From Durusdinium trenchii (taxonomy: Eukaryota > Sar > Dinophyceae > Suessiales > Symbiodiniaceae), in the NCBI GenBank assembly GCA_963970005.1, contig CAXAMN010021396.1, positions 515,833 through 579,832 of the forward strand: a stretch of 64,000 nucleotides of DNA, written 5' to 3'. Below are positions 43,961 to 55,454 of this stretch, piece by piece; positions within the stretch are counted from its first letter, which is position 1, and every line of letters begins with the position of its first letter. A model generated the notes under the pieces. It was not told where the DNA came from, did no database searches, and was given only the letters and a program-made list of their open reading frames with translations. The translations under genes and the position numbers were made by a program.

Positions 43961-46900
43961 ACGCGAAACAACAATCCGGAAAAAACACCTGAAAAAGTCA
44001 CATAAAAATAGGGGTTCCAGGAAAAATGACCTTCCACCGGTCAATTCTCAGGGGCTTGGCGCCTCGTCATCTACCTCGAAGAGGAATTGAGGCCGGTCAT
44101 CCTGCGACCGAGGGCCGAACGAAAGCATCCAGCTGAGCTGAAGTCGAAGACAACACGAACAAGACGGACATCCAAATGACATTTCAACAGCAAACTGCCA
44201 CAACGTCACAACCAACTCAGAAGAGTCCTTACTCTCGGAATTTGTTTTCTCCTACCACTGGTCGTAACATCCTATAGACCGACATATCTGTTTGCACAAA
44301 TGGTCCCCTTCGAACAAAATCAATGACCATCTCTTGGTGAAAAAGGTCAACATACCCAGCGCATCTAAGACACGTTGTCTGTACCGGGTTGATTTCCATG
44401 GCTATAGACCCTACAAGACCCTCCAACAGAATAGTGAGCATTATATTCAGATATATTCAGAGACTGGGATTAAGATAATGCTGGCAACTTCTCGCAACAT
44501 ACTGAATAGATCTGAATATATAGATTGAATATATAATATACATATATAGATTCGAACTCATGAACGGGCCCGTCCAAAAAGGCTAAGAACATCGGTTGTC
44601 GGTTTGATGCTGGCAGCTTGGTCGTTCGGAGAGATTGACCAAACATGGGGCCCGAACATGGTTTCCAGGTACCTACCATGAAATCATGGAAGTAGAACAT
44701 GGATGATGTGGCACATGGAATCGCTTGGATGCTCATGCATTACAAACAGGTGGTGGTCCACTTCCATGATAGCGACTCGGAGTGCAGTGCATTTCATCCA
44801 ACATGAGATCAGTAATTGCAAGCTCTTTCCCTTGCCAAATCATTTGGTAGATTTGCCTTTTTCGTGACTTGGGAGACCCGCAAGTTGATCAGATTGGCGG
44901 GACATGTGTTGTGGCAAAACTTATCTTGATGGACAACATCTTGAAGAAGCCTTTCTGCGCAAACCATTAGCACATCATCTCATCATCTGCACAAAAGTGC
45001 AATGTCGCCGCAGCGAACCAGCGCTTTAAGATGTTTTAAGATACCGCCTGTTGAAAAAGCTTGAAATCCTTCAGAGATTTGCAACATGTTGACAGGCAGA
45101 AACCTGAGGCCCTATAATTTGATCCATTCCTAGGCATTTCCTTTTTGTTTTTGCAGGAGGCGTTGCTTTGCTCAGTTGAGGCGAAGGCGGCTTTGGTCAG
45201 CAACAAAGCGAGTGGGAAAAGCCGTGGTTCAAAAGCATTTGGTACACTCCCTGAAACCATCGTGGCTAGATGATGCTACATGGATGGCTTGATATGGCAT
45301 GGCCATGAAAGATCGGATCACAATGATTCCAAAAAAACAAAGACCAGTGGTTTTTACTCACTCCACTTCCACCGTGGGTTCTTTCAGGGAAGAATTTCAC
45401 GTGGTTTTCTCTTCGATCAAATGGACCATGAACGAACTCATCGAGAAAAGGGTTTTTGGTAAAGCATGGCCTCTAGAAAGACGCTCTTCATGTTTTTTTT
45501 GGAGCCATGGTCCACTTCATCCAGAATCCATGTTTGTTGGATGGAGGGGTATGAACCTTCTCTACGAAAATATTTCTCTTGCATGTTCAACTTTATCTGA
45601 CTTTCCCAGTGGGATAGTCAAAGCATGGTTGAGATCGAACAAACAACCTTAAAACAACAAACGGATTGTACGACTTTGATTTCTTTCCTTTTTATAGCTC
45701 CTTAATCAATTATTGTTACTGTTGTTTCTCTGGGTAACAAAAAACAACTAAGCTCAAAAAACAATTTTTTCACACATGCAGGCTGGATCATTTGCATGCA
45801 AATATCATGATGAAGTCAGCCTTATCCCCGGCACCAGCTGTGACCACTAGGATCTACATACTGAGCTACATATTTATGTTATCTATGTTATCTATCTTAT
45901 CCATCTATAACTATCAAATCAAGTATATTAGAAGTGGCCTGACAAAGCCTGATGTTGATCCACATAACTATGCCAACCCTCTATCAACAGCACGTCCTCG
46001 TGTCCAAAAGAGAATCAAAACAACTGTTCGGGCTCCCTTTCACGGACTGGCACGATCCAATTTGCCCACGGCCCAGCCCATTCAACTCCCTCCCCGCGAC
46101 CGCGGACCAACGTCCTGGTGCCGTAGGTTCTTTGAGTTGTCCCGCTCCAAGCCTGATGAGGCCGGTTCCGCCCGATTAGTCCCTTGCCCCAGTCCCAGCC
46201 GGGTCAGGGAAAGACTGCCATGCCTGACTAGCAAGCCTAATTTTTGTCAGAAAAATTGCCCGTCCAGTCCGTCCAGTGGTCGAACGTCGAGAAATGACTG
46301 GGGTCGAGCGTCGAGAAAAAGAACTCGACCTGGACTACAAACGCTACAAATACAGTGGGGGACATGTCTTTTTCAGGTTTTCCGTCCAGGATTAGGCTCA
46401 CGCAAAAACAGTCTGGTCAAGCTGAAGGAGCGGTAAGGTGAATTGGCACCAACTCCCAGTCCACGCGTCTCCGCCATATTCATGCAAATGTTGCCATAAA
46501 CTTGTGTTGGCTGCAATTGCGGTGCATCCCAAGTGTGACCCCATCATCACATGTCTGCAGCCTTACTGCGCTCTATTCCGCCAAGTGCAGGTGCACATTT
46601 AGAAAGTCCAAGATGATATATATATATAAGCATGTTCCAACGAGTTAATGAGTGTGTGTGTGTGTGTGAAACCCTTGGAGCCACCGGAAATCCGTTGATT
46701 CTTCAGCAGGGGGGCAAGGCCTCCAGATGAACCTTGTCCAACGAAGCTAAAATAGCTGGAGGGGAAGCGGATGGAGACGTCCATTCGTGTGCCTGCTATG
46801 GTTGTGAGCGTTGTAACCACCTCCACTCGTAGAGGTTTCAGGCTGTTGCAGGATGATTCAGGTCTGCAGATCTGCACTCGGCGTCACTTCGTCGCGGTTT

Positions 46901-47573
46901 TTCGAGATTTGCCTTTTGAAATGATGAATTTGGTTGGATGCCACTCCATTTCCTCTTTCAGGCTATATTTACTTTATACTTTCTGGATTCTTAGGTTTAT
47001 CACTTAGGCAGGCTTGTGGCAAACTGTGAGTCGAGTCAGTATGCAATTTCTCGAGTGTGCATGATGTGTGCGTGTTTTTGTGATTTAACCTGTTAAAAGT
47101 GTTAAAATGATGTTATATGCTACACTTGTCGCGCACAAAGGTCACGCCAAGTACAAGGAGAAACACGTTCCAATAGGCATACTTGAAGGGGCCTACAGCA
47201 ACGATCTGATTGAGGTGAGTCCTCATGTTTTTCAGAGGTCCCCCACAGGCTCAAAGCGTGGCTTCAACAGTCGTGGTGAAGTACAGTAAATCTCCAGCAT
47301 GGTAGTTACCCGGTTGCACGCAGGCGGATTCGCCTGGATTCTTTTCCTTCATCAGTATCGCCTACCATGCCGGTTAGCGTGGCAGCAGAAATAAGTGCTT
47401 GCCGCAGCTACCACAAATTGGAGTTTAGAGCTGAACTGTAGCAATGCGTGTTTCATGTTTCATAACAGCATAACAGCTTTCTCATTATTCTTCTGCTCCA
47501 TGCTAGTTGAATAGCATCATATATCACCCAGGATTACATCATATACAACACCACACTTCGAACAAAAAAAGAC
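43961..47573. other. no gene supported
   Basis: Mostly AT-rich. TA (46616-46630) and GT (46653-46668) microsatellites. One possible plus-strand exon ends at 47214 before a GTGAGT donor (KGHAKYKEKHVPIGILEGAY), unrecognised and unsupported by neighbours. Confidence 0.35.
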
Positions 47574-48428
47574 ATGTTCGCATTCGCCGCCGGTCTGCGC
47601 CGTCTCGAACCCGCAAGAATATCCCCAAATCTCGAAACATCAAACATCTTACCTGCCCAAACGCTCCGTTCACAGCTCTTGGTACCTCAAAACCCTAGGG
47701 ATTTGAGACCCCAGACCCCTCCAAAGGATTCGGGACCCCAGCGTCTGGGTGGGTCAGAATCTCTGAACGGTTTCAACGGTGCCTCGACTAAGCCCTTGTT
47801 TCACCGAATCAAGACACGACCCCCTGGAGGCCCTGGCGACTCAGTCAGCCTGTTCCAGATCAACCCCCTGAGTGTGAAGAACCAGGACCAAGGCCTTGTT
47901 CAACCCCACTTCGAGGATAAACTCTTAGGACTACAGCGAAAGCCACTTCGATCAACGATCGTCATCCACCAACGGTCGCGCCAGCCCATGGAACCCATAC
48001 CCATGGCCCACCGAAAGGACTCAGAGAGTCCACGATTCCTCTTGAAAGAATCAGTTCTAAACACCCCCCCTTCTCAGAATTCAGAATCAAAAAAAACAGT
48101 TCCAAAGCCTTGTAAACATGCAAGTCATTCATCTTCAACTGCCCCGACCCGACGCCTCCCTAAGCCTCCCTTAGAAGGAGACCCAGTCACACATCACCTG
48201 CCCTCTCCCCCCTGTGTCACCCCCTCCACCTCACCCCCTCCACCTCGAGCTCCTGGGCACTCCTTTGTCGACCCAAGGACAGCTGAGTCAATTGCAGCGC
48301 CTGCAGCTTGTCCTGACCGAGACATTCCGACACCGTCGGGGGCGTCAGCCGGACCATGGGGGCCATGGGGGCGGGGGCGGTTTTCACGGTCAATACATCG
48401 AGCGTGGTGGAAACACCATGCCGGTTGA
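47574..48428 (+). CDS. long proline/serine-rich open frame, doubtful
   Basis: 284 codons from ATG without a stop: Arg/Pro/Ser-rich, no domain, no clear hydrophobic pattern, and CCTCCACCTC-type low complexity near 48210-48250. Another frame over 48240-48440 (LSQLQRLQLVLTETFRHRRG) looks at least as coding-like, so the region may hold a different exon. No family recognised. Confidence 0.25.
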   Translation: MFAFAAGLRRLEPARISPNLETSNILPAQTLRSQLLVPQNPRDLRPQTPPKDSGPQRLGGSESLNGFNGASTKPLFHRIKTRPPGGPGDSVSLFQINPLSVKNQDQGLVQPHFEDKLLGLQRKPLRSTIVIHQRSRQPMEPIPMAHRKDSESPRFLLKESVLNTPPSQNSESKKTVPKPCKHASHSSSTAPTRRLPKPPLEGDPVTHHLPSPPCVTPSTSPPPPRAPGHSFVDPRTAESIAAPAACPDRDIPTPSGASAGPWGPWGRGRFSRSIHRAWWKHHAG

Positions 48429-48963
48429 ACCAGTTTCAGCACTCGAAACTTGAACTGTCATGTGTCCTCCTTTCATCAGCCTCATCCATCTCATGCCTTT
48501 TAGATTCTAGATCCCAACATGTTCACCAGAATCTGTTTTCATTTGGTCCCTGCTGTTTCCAAGTGCCATGCACAGTTTAGTTGCATCAGCCTGTATGGTA
48601 GCTGGAAGGAATCAGGAATTAAGGAGCAAACGCGTCACGTCATGTATAAAACGAGTGAAAGGCTTCTGCGCATCAACATCGCATTTTGCACAGTCGTGAA
48701 TAAATCCGTGCTCGGATGGTGTGCACATTCAGCTGAGGGAAAGCATAGCGACGCGAAACAAATAGCAACAAAGAAGTTCTAGAAGCACACATCCCCAGAA
48801 CATGCATTGCAAAAATGCAAAAATGATCAAAAACGCAAACAAAATGCGTCGAATGAATTCAAATCCTTGAAGATTGCGCTGTTTCATCTCAGAGTTGCTT
48901 TTTCATTGGACAACAGGATGTTCACTCCGTCAAGAACATGGGAACCACTGCACATCGCAAGTA

Positions 48964-49185
48964 TGTTGGAGGCCATCACTAGTAGGTTGGAGGCCATTAG
49001 ACTAGTAGGTTGGAGGCCATTAGACTAGTAGGTTGGAGGCCATCACTAGTAGGTTGGAGGCCATTAGACTAGTAGGTTGGAGGCCATTAGACTAGTAGGT
49101 TGGAGGCCATTAAACTCGTAGGTTGGAGGCCATCACTGGCCATTAGACTAGTAGGTTGGAGGCCATCAGACTAGACTAGACTATT
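48964..49185. repeat. 23-bp/20-bp tandem repeat
   Basis: The unit ACTAGTAGGTTGGAGGCCAT is followed by either TAG (23 bp) or C (about 20 bp), roughly nine copies, the two lengths intermixed. GGTTGGAGGCCATC is the reverse complement of GATGGCCTCCAACC in the intron 7 minisatellite, so this is a homogenised offshoot of the same family. Confidence 0.9.
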
Positions 49186-50815
49186 GAGGTCGCCCATTTC
49201 TTCCCCCCGACGTCCAAGTTCGCGGCGACGGTCGCTTCGAAGGAGTCCGTCGGCCAATCGAAGGAGTCCGCGGCCGTGGGAGACGAATCCAGCTTCCGCC
49301 TTTGCAAATGACAGGCCTCGGGTTCAGATCACTCCCGAAAACTGAGAATGGAACGCCGGAGTCCAACGATGTCAAACGTTTCTTTTTTGGGTATCGCTGC
49401 ACCAGTGGTTGGATCGTTTTCCGGATTTGTTCGTGGATGGCCATGGGACTCAAAAGGTCTCAAAGAGGACCATGGCGGCTTGGAGCAGGTGCTGGACTTC
49501 ACCTGTCCTGTTGACCAGGTTTTGGGGGACTCCCATGGTTTTACCTGCACCAGGCCAGCCGATGTGGGGATCCTGCTGGCCACAGGTTCCTGATTTCGTG
49601 CCCACCTTGCCTTTGTGGCCTGAAACATGAAAGGGCAGGCGTGTCTTTCCATCAAGTTTGCAACTGCCAAACCTTTTCATAGAGGCAATGATGTCACTAC
49701 TCATGATATAATGTCTGTTCTAGAAACATATACAATGTCGGACATATATAGATTATATCATATCTAATAACTCTCTGCCAAGAAGCCACTGCCGTATTCA
49801 AGTGTTCCAGCGCTTCGCATGTTGGCCGTGCCGCTTGGAAAGTGACACAGCTTGCAACCATTGGTCGGTCCCTCAGCCAGCCACGTGCTGAACGTGGATC
49901 TTCCAACTCTTTCTTAGTCTATACACTACTGGTTGGTGTTTTCAACCTGCTTGAAAAACATGAGTCAGAGGATCCAATCATCCCCAAGTAAGGGTTGAAA
50001 ATAAACATATCCGAAACCATCACCTAGACTATACCTATCAAGTCCTACGCGATGTTTCTTGCAGTTTGGTATAAGACCTTCGAACGTCCAACATGGTCGT
50101 GTGGGCAAAGAGCGGACGAGAGGTGGGTGGTTTCGGGTCAAAAACAACACTGGCTTGGGCGCATCCATATACTCCCATATGGTCCGACATGGCTGTGCCG
50201 CGAAAAATATGGGTAACGCTAGCTGACCACCGAAAATGAACAAATTCTGTGTTTTTTAAATAAGGATGTCAACCCATGGCTTGGTATGGTGGGAGAGGTT
50301 TTGACCCGCATCAGTATTTCTGAGACCAAAATAGGCCAAAAATGGCGGTATGCATACATTGCATGGGCAAACCTTGTGTCACACAGGCGCGGCCTTTGAG
50401 AGAGACGTCTTGCAACAGGTTCTACAAATCTTATAAGAGATGTTGACAACTGTTGACAATGGTTTGTTTGAGCATGATAATGATCCGGCACTTTGCACAT
50501 TGCACATGAACTGGAACGTGTTCAAAAAACAAATGCTCTCTGATTGAGCAGGTAGTTCAGGTGCAAGGGCACCCTCCAACTCTGCTGCTCAACATTTCCC
50601 GCAAAATGCCTATACGGAGGCTCCGAATCCTTTTGAGACGAAGACCTGCCCCAAGGTGCAAAAGTGATGCTTCTGCACATCCGAGCAAACCACTTCAAGA
50701 AAATCTATGCAAAGTGCTTCGCAGGGAGTCAGAAGACCACTTGCGAGAGTGATTGGTTGGCACTTCAAATGGTGGTTGACATCAAACTCCACCTCTGTAC
50801 ACTTGCACCAAGTCA
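49186..50815. other. no gene supported
   Basis: Contains dispersed repeat A copy 2. Remaining frames look random. Confidence 0.4.
49931..50030. repeat. dispersed repeat A, copy 2
   Basis: Diverged copy of 5480-5556 (GTTGGTGTTTTCAACC, CTTGAAAAACATGAG, GAGGATCCAATCA, GAAACCATCACCTAGA) with about 30 extra bases before the last block. Confidence 0.7.
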
Positions 50816-51208
50816 TCAAATTATAGTTGAAAATGGTGCTCTCCCATAAGTTTGCGTCCTGCATGTCAAGCCCGTGCCATGCTTGCTTGCGAGTACAGCG
50901 CCTATGGCAAAAGGACAAAGGCATGCCCACAACATGCGACGGTTGGACCGTTCCACTTCCTCCTGCTGGGTTTTGCATGCTAAGCAAGCAGGAATGTTCT
51001 TGGTGACAGTCCTGTCTCTCTGGTCTCTCTTTTCGATGCTCCTGGCATGGGCTAGGCACAAAAGCTTGTTACATTTACGACATTTGGATCCGGCAATCTG
51101 CTCACAGTTCCCCTCTTGGCACTGTTTGGCATGTGGGGAGCGAGGGTCCATCGGCGCGCCCGGCTGCAGTTCCGGTGTCACCAATTCGTTTGGCAAAACA
51201 CCTTCCAA
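50816..51208 (-). CDS. zinc-finger and membrane-anchor segment of the SAM protein
   Basis: The frame begins on a TTG, so it is a continuation, not a start. It encodes C-x4-C-x7-C-x2-C-x4-C-x2-H (CEQIAGSKCRKCNKLLCLAH), resembling B-box or AN1 fingers, then a charged linker and another CLAC pair that may complete the second zinc site. A hydrophobic segment (MLWACLCPFAIGAVLA) may be a membrane anchor. The stop is at 50816. The exact zinc-finger class is not certain. Confidence 0.5.
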   Translation of the reverse strand: MEGVLPNELVTPELQPGAPMDPRSPHAKQCQEGNCEQIAGSKCRKCNKLLCLAHARSIEKRDQRDRTVTKNIPACLACKTQQEEVERSNRRMLWACLCPFAIGAVLASKHGTGLTCRTQTYGRAPFSTII

Positions 51209-51474
51209 ACAGATGCGGTGCGGTGCTCACCATGTAGCCCTATCTCCTGGATGCAATGCTCATCCATGCGGCGCACATCTTCCACCGTCTCATAGCCGAA
51301 CGAGAGGAACTTGGAGTACCATTCCTCCAAACCTGCGCTACGCAAGAGCTCTAAGAGCTCTGACTGCTCCACTTGCACCTTCTGGAACTCTTCCACTGGC
51401 CCATGCGCCTCAGCAAGAACCTGCTCTGTGTCTGCGATCGAGTTACCGGAGGATTGACCATCACGACAGGCCAT
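51178..51474 (-). CDS. SAM (sterile alpha motif) domain protein, 5' part
   Basis: Reading leftward from an ATG at 51474: an acidic/Gln-rich start, then a sterile alpha motif (about residues 38-85) with LLELLRSAGLEEWYSKFLSF, ETVEDVRRMDEHCIQEIGL and a G-x-H-R end. SAM domains mediate protein-protein and sometimes RNA contacts. The frame ends 31 bases into the next, zinc-finger frame, so the two are one gene split by either a frameshift or a very small intron (donor GTGAGC after GLH, acceptor TTTGGAAG, 29 bases, which joins in phase as HG-VLPNE). Upstream exons are not identified. Confidence 0.6.
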   Translation of the reverse strand: MACRDGQSSGNSIADTEQVLAEAHGPVEEFQKVQVEQSELLELLRSAGLEEWYSKFLSFGYETVEDVRRMDEHCIQEIGLHGEHRTASVWKVFCQTNW

Positions 51475-52950
51475 CTCCGAAGGCCCCCGCTGCTTCGCAG
51501 CTCACCAAAGCTCCAAACACCGAATGTCTTGAGCCACGCGCTCCACCCATATACCCATCCAACACGAAACAGAACCATCCACGGGACAGGAATAGTCACA
51601 TACATTCCATCATTCACTCACCCCATTTCCATTGACTCAGGTCAGTTTGACTTCATGTTCCTGGAATGTTTCGAAGAATCATACAAACACTAGTAACAAG
51701 AAGCTACGAATGGAACAAGGGCATCGCCGCATCGCTACGAGTCCCGTTCGCGATCGGACGCGACGAGTCCGGGGCGCTCCTGGCCATACTACTAACAATA
51801 AGCTCTACTCAGTTTCACTTGGACCCGGTTTCACTTGGGTCAAAACGTGGGAAGGCGACGCCGTCTACCGCGGGCGACGCGATACCTCGCTCGGTCGTTC
51901 TCACTCCTCGCCAAGAGGCCCTCGATACGTCTCAGAGCCGGAGGCGGGTTCTCCCAAGATACCACCTCGGGTCGGAACTGCAGTGTTTGAGAGGGGTCCG
52001 ATATGTTAGAGCGTCGACAAACCAACCACTGAAAGTGTTTAAAGCCCGACTTTGAATCTTGTAATTCTATGGTTGCGACACGTTGTCCAAAAGACTGTGA
52101 GTGGCTTAAAGTTGTAATTTGATATAATCTGTGTTTTTGCTCTTTCAGCCCTGCAGGTGCTACGAAAGGAGCAACCCCACAAAAATGCATCCCTGCACAG
52201 GATCACACGTTGCTTCTTGGAACTTTCTACCTTCAAAAGTTGGTTCGAACACCAAAAGGACAACGGAACACGCAGCGGATGAATGCATGGCTTTCACCTT
52301 TTCGCCCTGTTCTCTCACCTGAGATCGCCTCGTTTGATGCCCCTCTGAAACTGGCTTTGGAGGCCGAACATGGCCGAACCAGGTGGGGTGGTGGTCGAGT
52401 TGGCTGGTAGCGAACTCTGCAAGAGCGAAAGAACTCTGGTAGCCATCGATCCAATCCAAAGGAACCCACTTCCTGGGTCTCCAAACCACCATGAATTTTA
52501 GCAGACTTGAACCGGATTTTATAGGATAGGATAATTCCGTCATCCTAATTGGCCCATAAATAGAATTAGCAAAGAAATGCAAAGAAGGAAGAGAAGGGAA
52601 CATGCAGTGAGATGAAGCAAACGATGCCCACCGTTCTACCATCATAATCTGAAGGGTTTTCCTGATCCGTGGAGCGCTTGGGGGCAAGGGGCAAGGCTTC
52701 GCCAAACGTCGCCCCACCAACTAACATGGCAACATGGAGCGCAAACAGGGCCCTTGAGCGCTAGAGTGGTTTGCACCAGTATGGTTCGGCCTACGTTTTC
52801 TGGTCCATTCAGGGCTTTCGGGAGCTTTCAGGAGCTTTCGCACATCACATTTGGCATTTTTGGATGCCGGGTCCAAAACGGACCGACCGGTCGAATCAGG
52901 TCGGTAGCGCCGCGGGCTTCCGAGGAGGTCCGTGGCCCAACTCAGTGGAA
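51475..52950. other. no gene supported
   Basis: Holds a GATCGGACG-type dispersed repeat at 51700-51800. Open frames at 52160-52720 are not recognisable. Confidence 0.4.
51700..51800. repeat. CTACTAG/GATCGGACG dispersed repeat
   Basis: AGTAACAAGAAGCTACGA, CATCGCTACGAGTCC, GATCGGACGCGACGAG and GGGGCGCTCCTGGCC match the copies at 41876 and 63872 with substitutions. Confidence 0.65.
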
Positions 52951-53670
52951 TCACGTAGTGCTCAAAGCAACAACCCGGTGCTTCGTGTCGGCGATGAAGG
53001 TGGGGAAGAGTCGTTCAAGTCCGGCTGAGCATGCTGGTTCAGGGCAGGCGTCCAAGAATTTGGGAATACGACTTGAGGGCAAATTGTTGTTCCATAGCAG
53101 AAGGCCCGCCCTCACCCAGTACATAGATCCAGCAACTATCGTCCACTTTTTTGAATGGGGAAGCTTTCGAGGGCTCAGCAGGGACCAAGCATTTTGGAAC
53201 CGCTTCACCACAGTCTTGCCAAAGCCAGATGTGGCGAGATTGAATGCTACATGCTTTGTTGACCCCTCTTTGGTCCAGGTTAAGCTGGTTGGACCGATCA
53301 TACCAAGTCTCTGGTCTTTCTGGAACTGCTCAAGGGCCGCACGGACACCTTCAACACTTCCGCAAAGATCGCCCAAGATCATCTCCCTGAGGCGTGGCTC
53401 CTCTTTGCTGTGCAGCTTCAAAATTAGATCGTGATCGACTTGCAAGTCTCGTGCAAGCAGCAGTTGCTGAAGAAAAAGGCCATTGTCAGCGCTACGCGCT
53501 TCAGCAAAGGACAAAGCCGTGAGCCGCAAGCTTGACGACGGTGGTGCTGCCTGCCTCAAGGCTGGCAGAAAGAACCGCAGGAATTTATGCTCTTCAGTCA
53601 CTGTAAGAATCACATCCACCGTGCTCTTTCGTGTACTGTTGGGAGCGTTCTCGTCCATCGTCGCCTCCAA
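52951..53670 (-). CDS. RgpF-like (rhamnan synthesis F) domain exon
   Basis: 239 codons, minus strand. It shows the hallmarks of RgpF-type domains: DVILTVTEEHKFLRFFLPAL near the N-terminus, then LILKLHSKEEPRLREMILG, RLGMIGPTSL, the late motif VAGSMYWVRAGLL, and ERLFPTF. In bacteria this domain is found in rhamnose/glucose polysaccharide assembly enzymes, often fused to a glycosyltransferase, and a glycosyltransferase-like frame lies directly upstream on the same strand. Likely acceptor just before the Met (TTTTGGAG). The end at 52951 may be a true stop or an intron. A nearby GC-rich island (53870-54070) could be an intervening exon. Confidence 0.65.
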   Translation of the reverse strand: MEATMDENAPNSTRKSTVDVILTVTEEHKFLRFFLPALRQAAPPSSSLRLTALSFAEARSADNGLFLQQLLLARDLQVDHDLILKLHSKEEPRLREMILGDLCGSVEGVRAALEQFQKDQRLGMIGPTSLTWTKEGSTKHVAFNLATSGFGKTVVKRFQNAWSLLSPRKLPHSKKWTIVAGSMYWVRAGLLLWNNNLPSSRIPKFLDACPEPACSAGLERLFPTFIADTKHRVVALSTT

Positions 53671-53869
53671 AATGGTTAGAACACACGCCTTTAGCCGCTT
53701 CCAAAGTCCCAGATTTGATAGCCTTGGTCATCAAAACTATGTAAGATTATATATGTATTAACGTATTGAATCAAATGGGTCAATCGGGAAAACCCTTGAT
53801 AACCTCATTTTTTGGGGGATTCTGGTGCACAAACATCAAAAAAATCATCTTCCAAACCACCACCCAGTA

Positions 53870-54070
53870 GCTGGATGTAGATGCCAATCCTTAACCCCCT
53901 CTCGACCGGCTCGCGGGACTCCAGCAACATCCTCGACATGAGTGCCACACGTACCGCCGCGGTCTCGCCGGACCGCGTTTGCACGGCCAAGCGATCTTGG
54001 GTTCGAACGGAGTTCAGCTCACCTCGAAAGGACTCGTGCGACGACGCACCGCAGGGGGCAGGGCCGCACG
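53870..54070 (-). other. GC-rich island, possible exon of the glycosyltransferase/RgpF gene
   Basis: Open on the minus strand with VRVALMSRMLLESREPVERG and an upstream SSHESFRG followed by a GTGAGC donor; also open on the plus strand. Coding is plausible but frame and borders cannot be fixed. Confidence 0.3.
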
Positions 54071-54260
54071 GGTCACTTAACAAGAACTCGTTCTTCATGA
54101 ACAGAATGACATGCGTGGCATGCGACATGCGTTTCGACCTCGTTTGATGGAAACTCATCGAATCGAGTTTCGATATAGTCTCCGGGCGAACGAATGTCAA
54201 AGAGGTCATATTGTAAATTGCTACCATATCAGGGTGGCGATGACTATGAAAGGCAGAACA

Positions 54261-55454
54261 TCAGGTCGAGTCACGATCAGTCAAGTTGAGGATCTCTGCC
54301 AAGCTCTTCTCCAGCGTTTCTTGCGTCACTGTGCGCGGCAAGCGGACTGTGCGCGGCTCCCCAGCTTCGGATGTGTCCCACGTGTCACGCATGAGGACGG
54401 AGACACCCAAGGCTCGGGCGTACAGCGAGTCAAGTGCCAAAGCCGACCGTGTCAGGCTGATGTGAAGGTCCACTGCAGCCAAGTACTTCACAACTTCCCT
54501 TGGATCCTTTGAAAGAAAGTTGGCCTTTTCAGCCTTTCCTTCCCCAAAGACCATCACAAACCACGAAGATCCAAACTTCTCAGTCAACATCTTGCTGATG
54601 CCAGTGGAAAACACATCCACTTCCTCCTCTGGAATTGGACAGTCTAAAGCAATGCTTATCAAGAACACCTCGGGCTTCAAACCCTGCTCTTGCCTGAGTT
54701 CATTTCGCCTCACATCTCTCACATCTGCCGGTTCAAGCGTTGTTGGCATGAATGGGTGAAAGACTCGGTAGTTACCAAGCTTATCATGTGACCAATCTAA
54801 TTGATCCTCCTGATTCAAAAACACCACCCAATCAGCCTTGGCCATACCTTCTCCTATCTGACTCCTCTCCGTTTGAGTCTGAGAAGTGAGGCCGCACATG
54901 TGTGGACGGTAGAAGTACCACACCAATTGAACACCTGGATGCTCTTGTGAAAGCTGAAGGAAGAATGGGATCCATGCACTGGAGAAGAAAATGATACAAT
55001 GAGGAAGCTCGGCATCAAGCATCACATCCCACAAGTTGCTCTTCTGGCCTGTTAGGATCTTCTTCAGACGATGATTGACCCTTGCACCAAAGTCGTGTTT
55101 TGGATCCAAATTCTTCAATGCTTCTCCATCCACGGGGCTTTCCAACACCACCCGGTGATCCAGCAACGTCAACCCTGCAGCAAAGTCCAAAATAAAATTC
55201 GTGTCATCTCGAAGGTCAAAATCGTGGCTCCATAATAAGAAAAATGGCCGGTCCGACTGAGAGAAATGTGTCGGGTTCAGTGTCCAGTCCGCATCAGCCA
55301 CACTGCTAGCCCCTGCGTCGGTGTCCGCTATGCGAGTCAGTTTCGCCATGCCGGTTCTGGTCATGGACCAGAAAATTCCAAGTGGAACGATGGCAAGCGT
55401 GATCAGCAAACACAAGAGCACCTGAAATCTAGAGCATCTTTGTGCTCCAGCCAT
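54261..55454 (-). CDS. type II membrane glycosyltransferase-like protein
   Basis: 397 codons from the first ATG (55454); the open frame runs further up but only from a TTG. A short basic stretch and one transmembrane segment (about residues 10-30, FQVLLCLLITLAIVPLGIFW) indicate a Golgi-type type II anchor. The lumenal part looks like a GT-B glycosyltransferase: HCIIFFSSAWIPFFL, LVWYFYRP, ADWVVFLNQEDQLDW, VFHPFMPTTLEPADVR, FVMVFGEGKAEKANFL, and the late segment AAVDLHISLTRSALALDSLY with ARALGVSVLM, matching the acceptor-end (E-x7-E region) architecture of GT4-like enzymes though the first Glu is not obvious. The frame ends LTDRDST-stop; GT/GA donors nearby suggest splicing toward the RgpF-like exon. 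Donor sugar unknown. Confidence 0.6.
   Translation of the reverse strand: MAGAQRCSRFQVLLCLLITLAIVPLGIFWSMTRTGMAKLTRIADTDAGASSVADADWTLNPTHFSQSDRPFFLLWSHDFDLRDDTNFILDFAAGLTLLDHRVVLESPVDGEALKNLDPKHDFGARVNHRLKKILTGQKSNLWDVMLDAELPHCIIFFSSAWIPFFLQLSQEHPGVQLVWYFYRPHMCGLTSQTQTERSQIGEGMAKADWVVFLNQEDQLDWSHDKLGNYRVFHPFMPTTLEPADVRDVRRNELRQEQGLKPEVFLISIALDCPIPEEEVDVFSTGISKMLTEKFGSSWFVMVFGEGKAEKANFLSKDPREVVKYLAAVDLHISLTRSALALDSLYARALGVSVLMRDTWDTSEAGEPRTVRLPRTVTQETLEKSLAEILNLTDRDST

Noticed and set aside
43754-44045. Lys/Gln-rich and Cys/Phe-rich frames
   Set aside because: Products of the AGCAAA simple-sequence block.
53660-53690. CCATTTTGG on the minus strand as a spliced-leader relic before the RgpF-like exon
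   Set aside because: Only nine bases match and the GCTCAAG end is absent.
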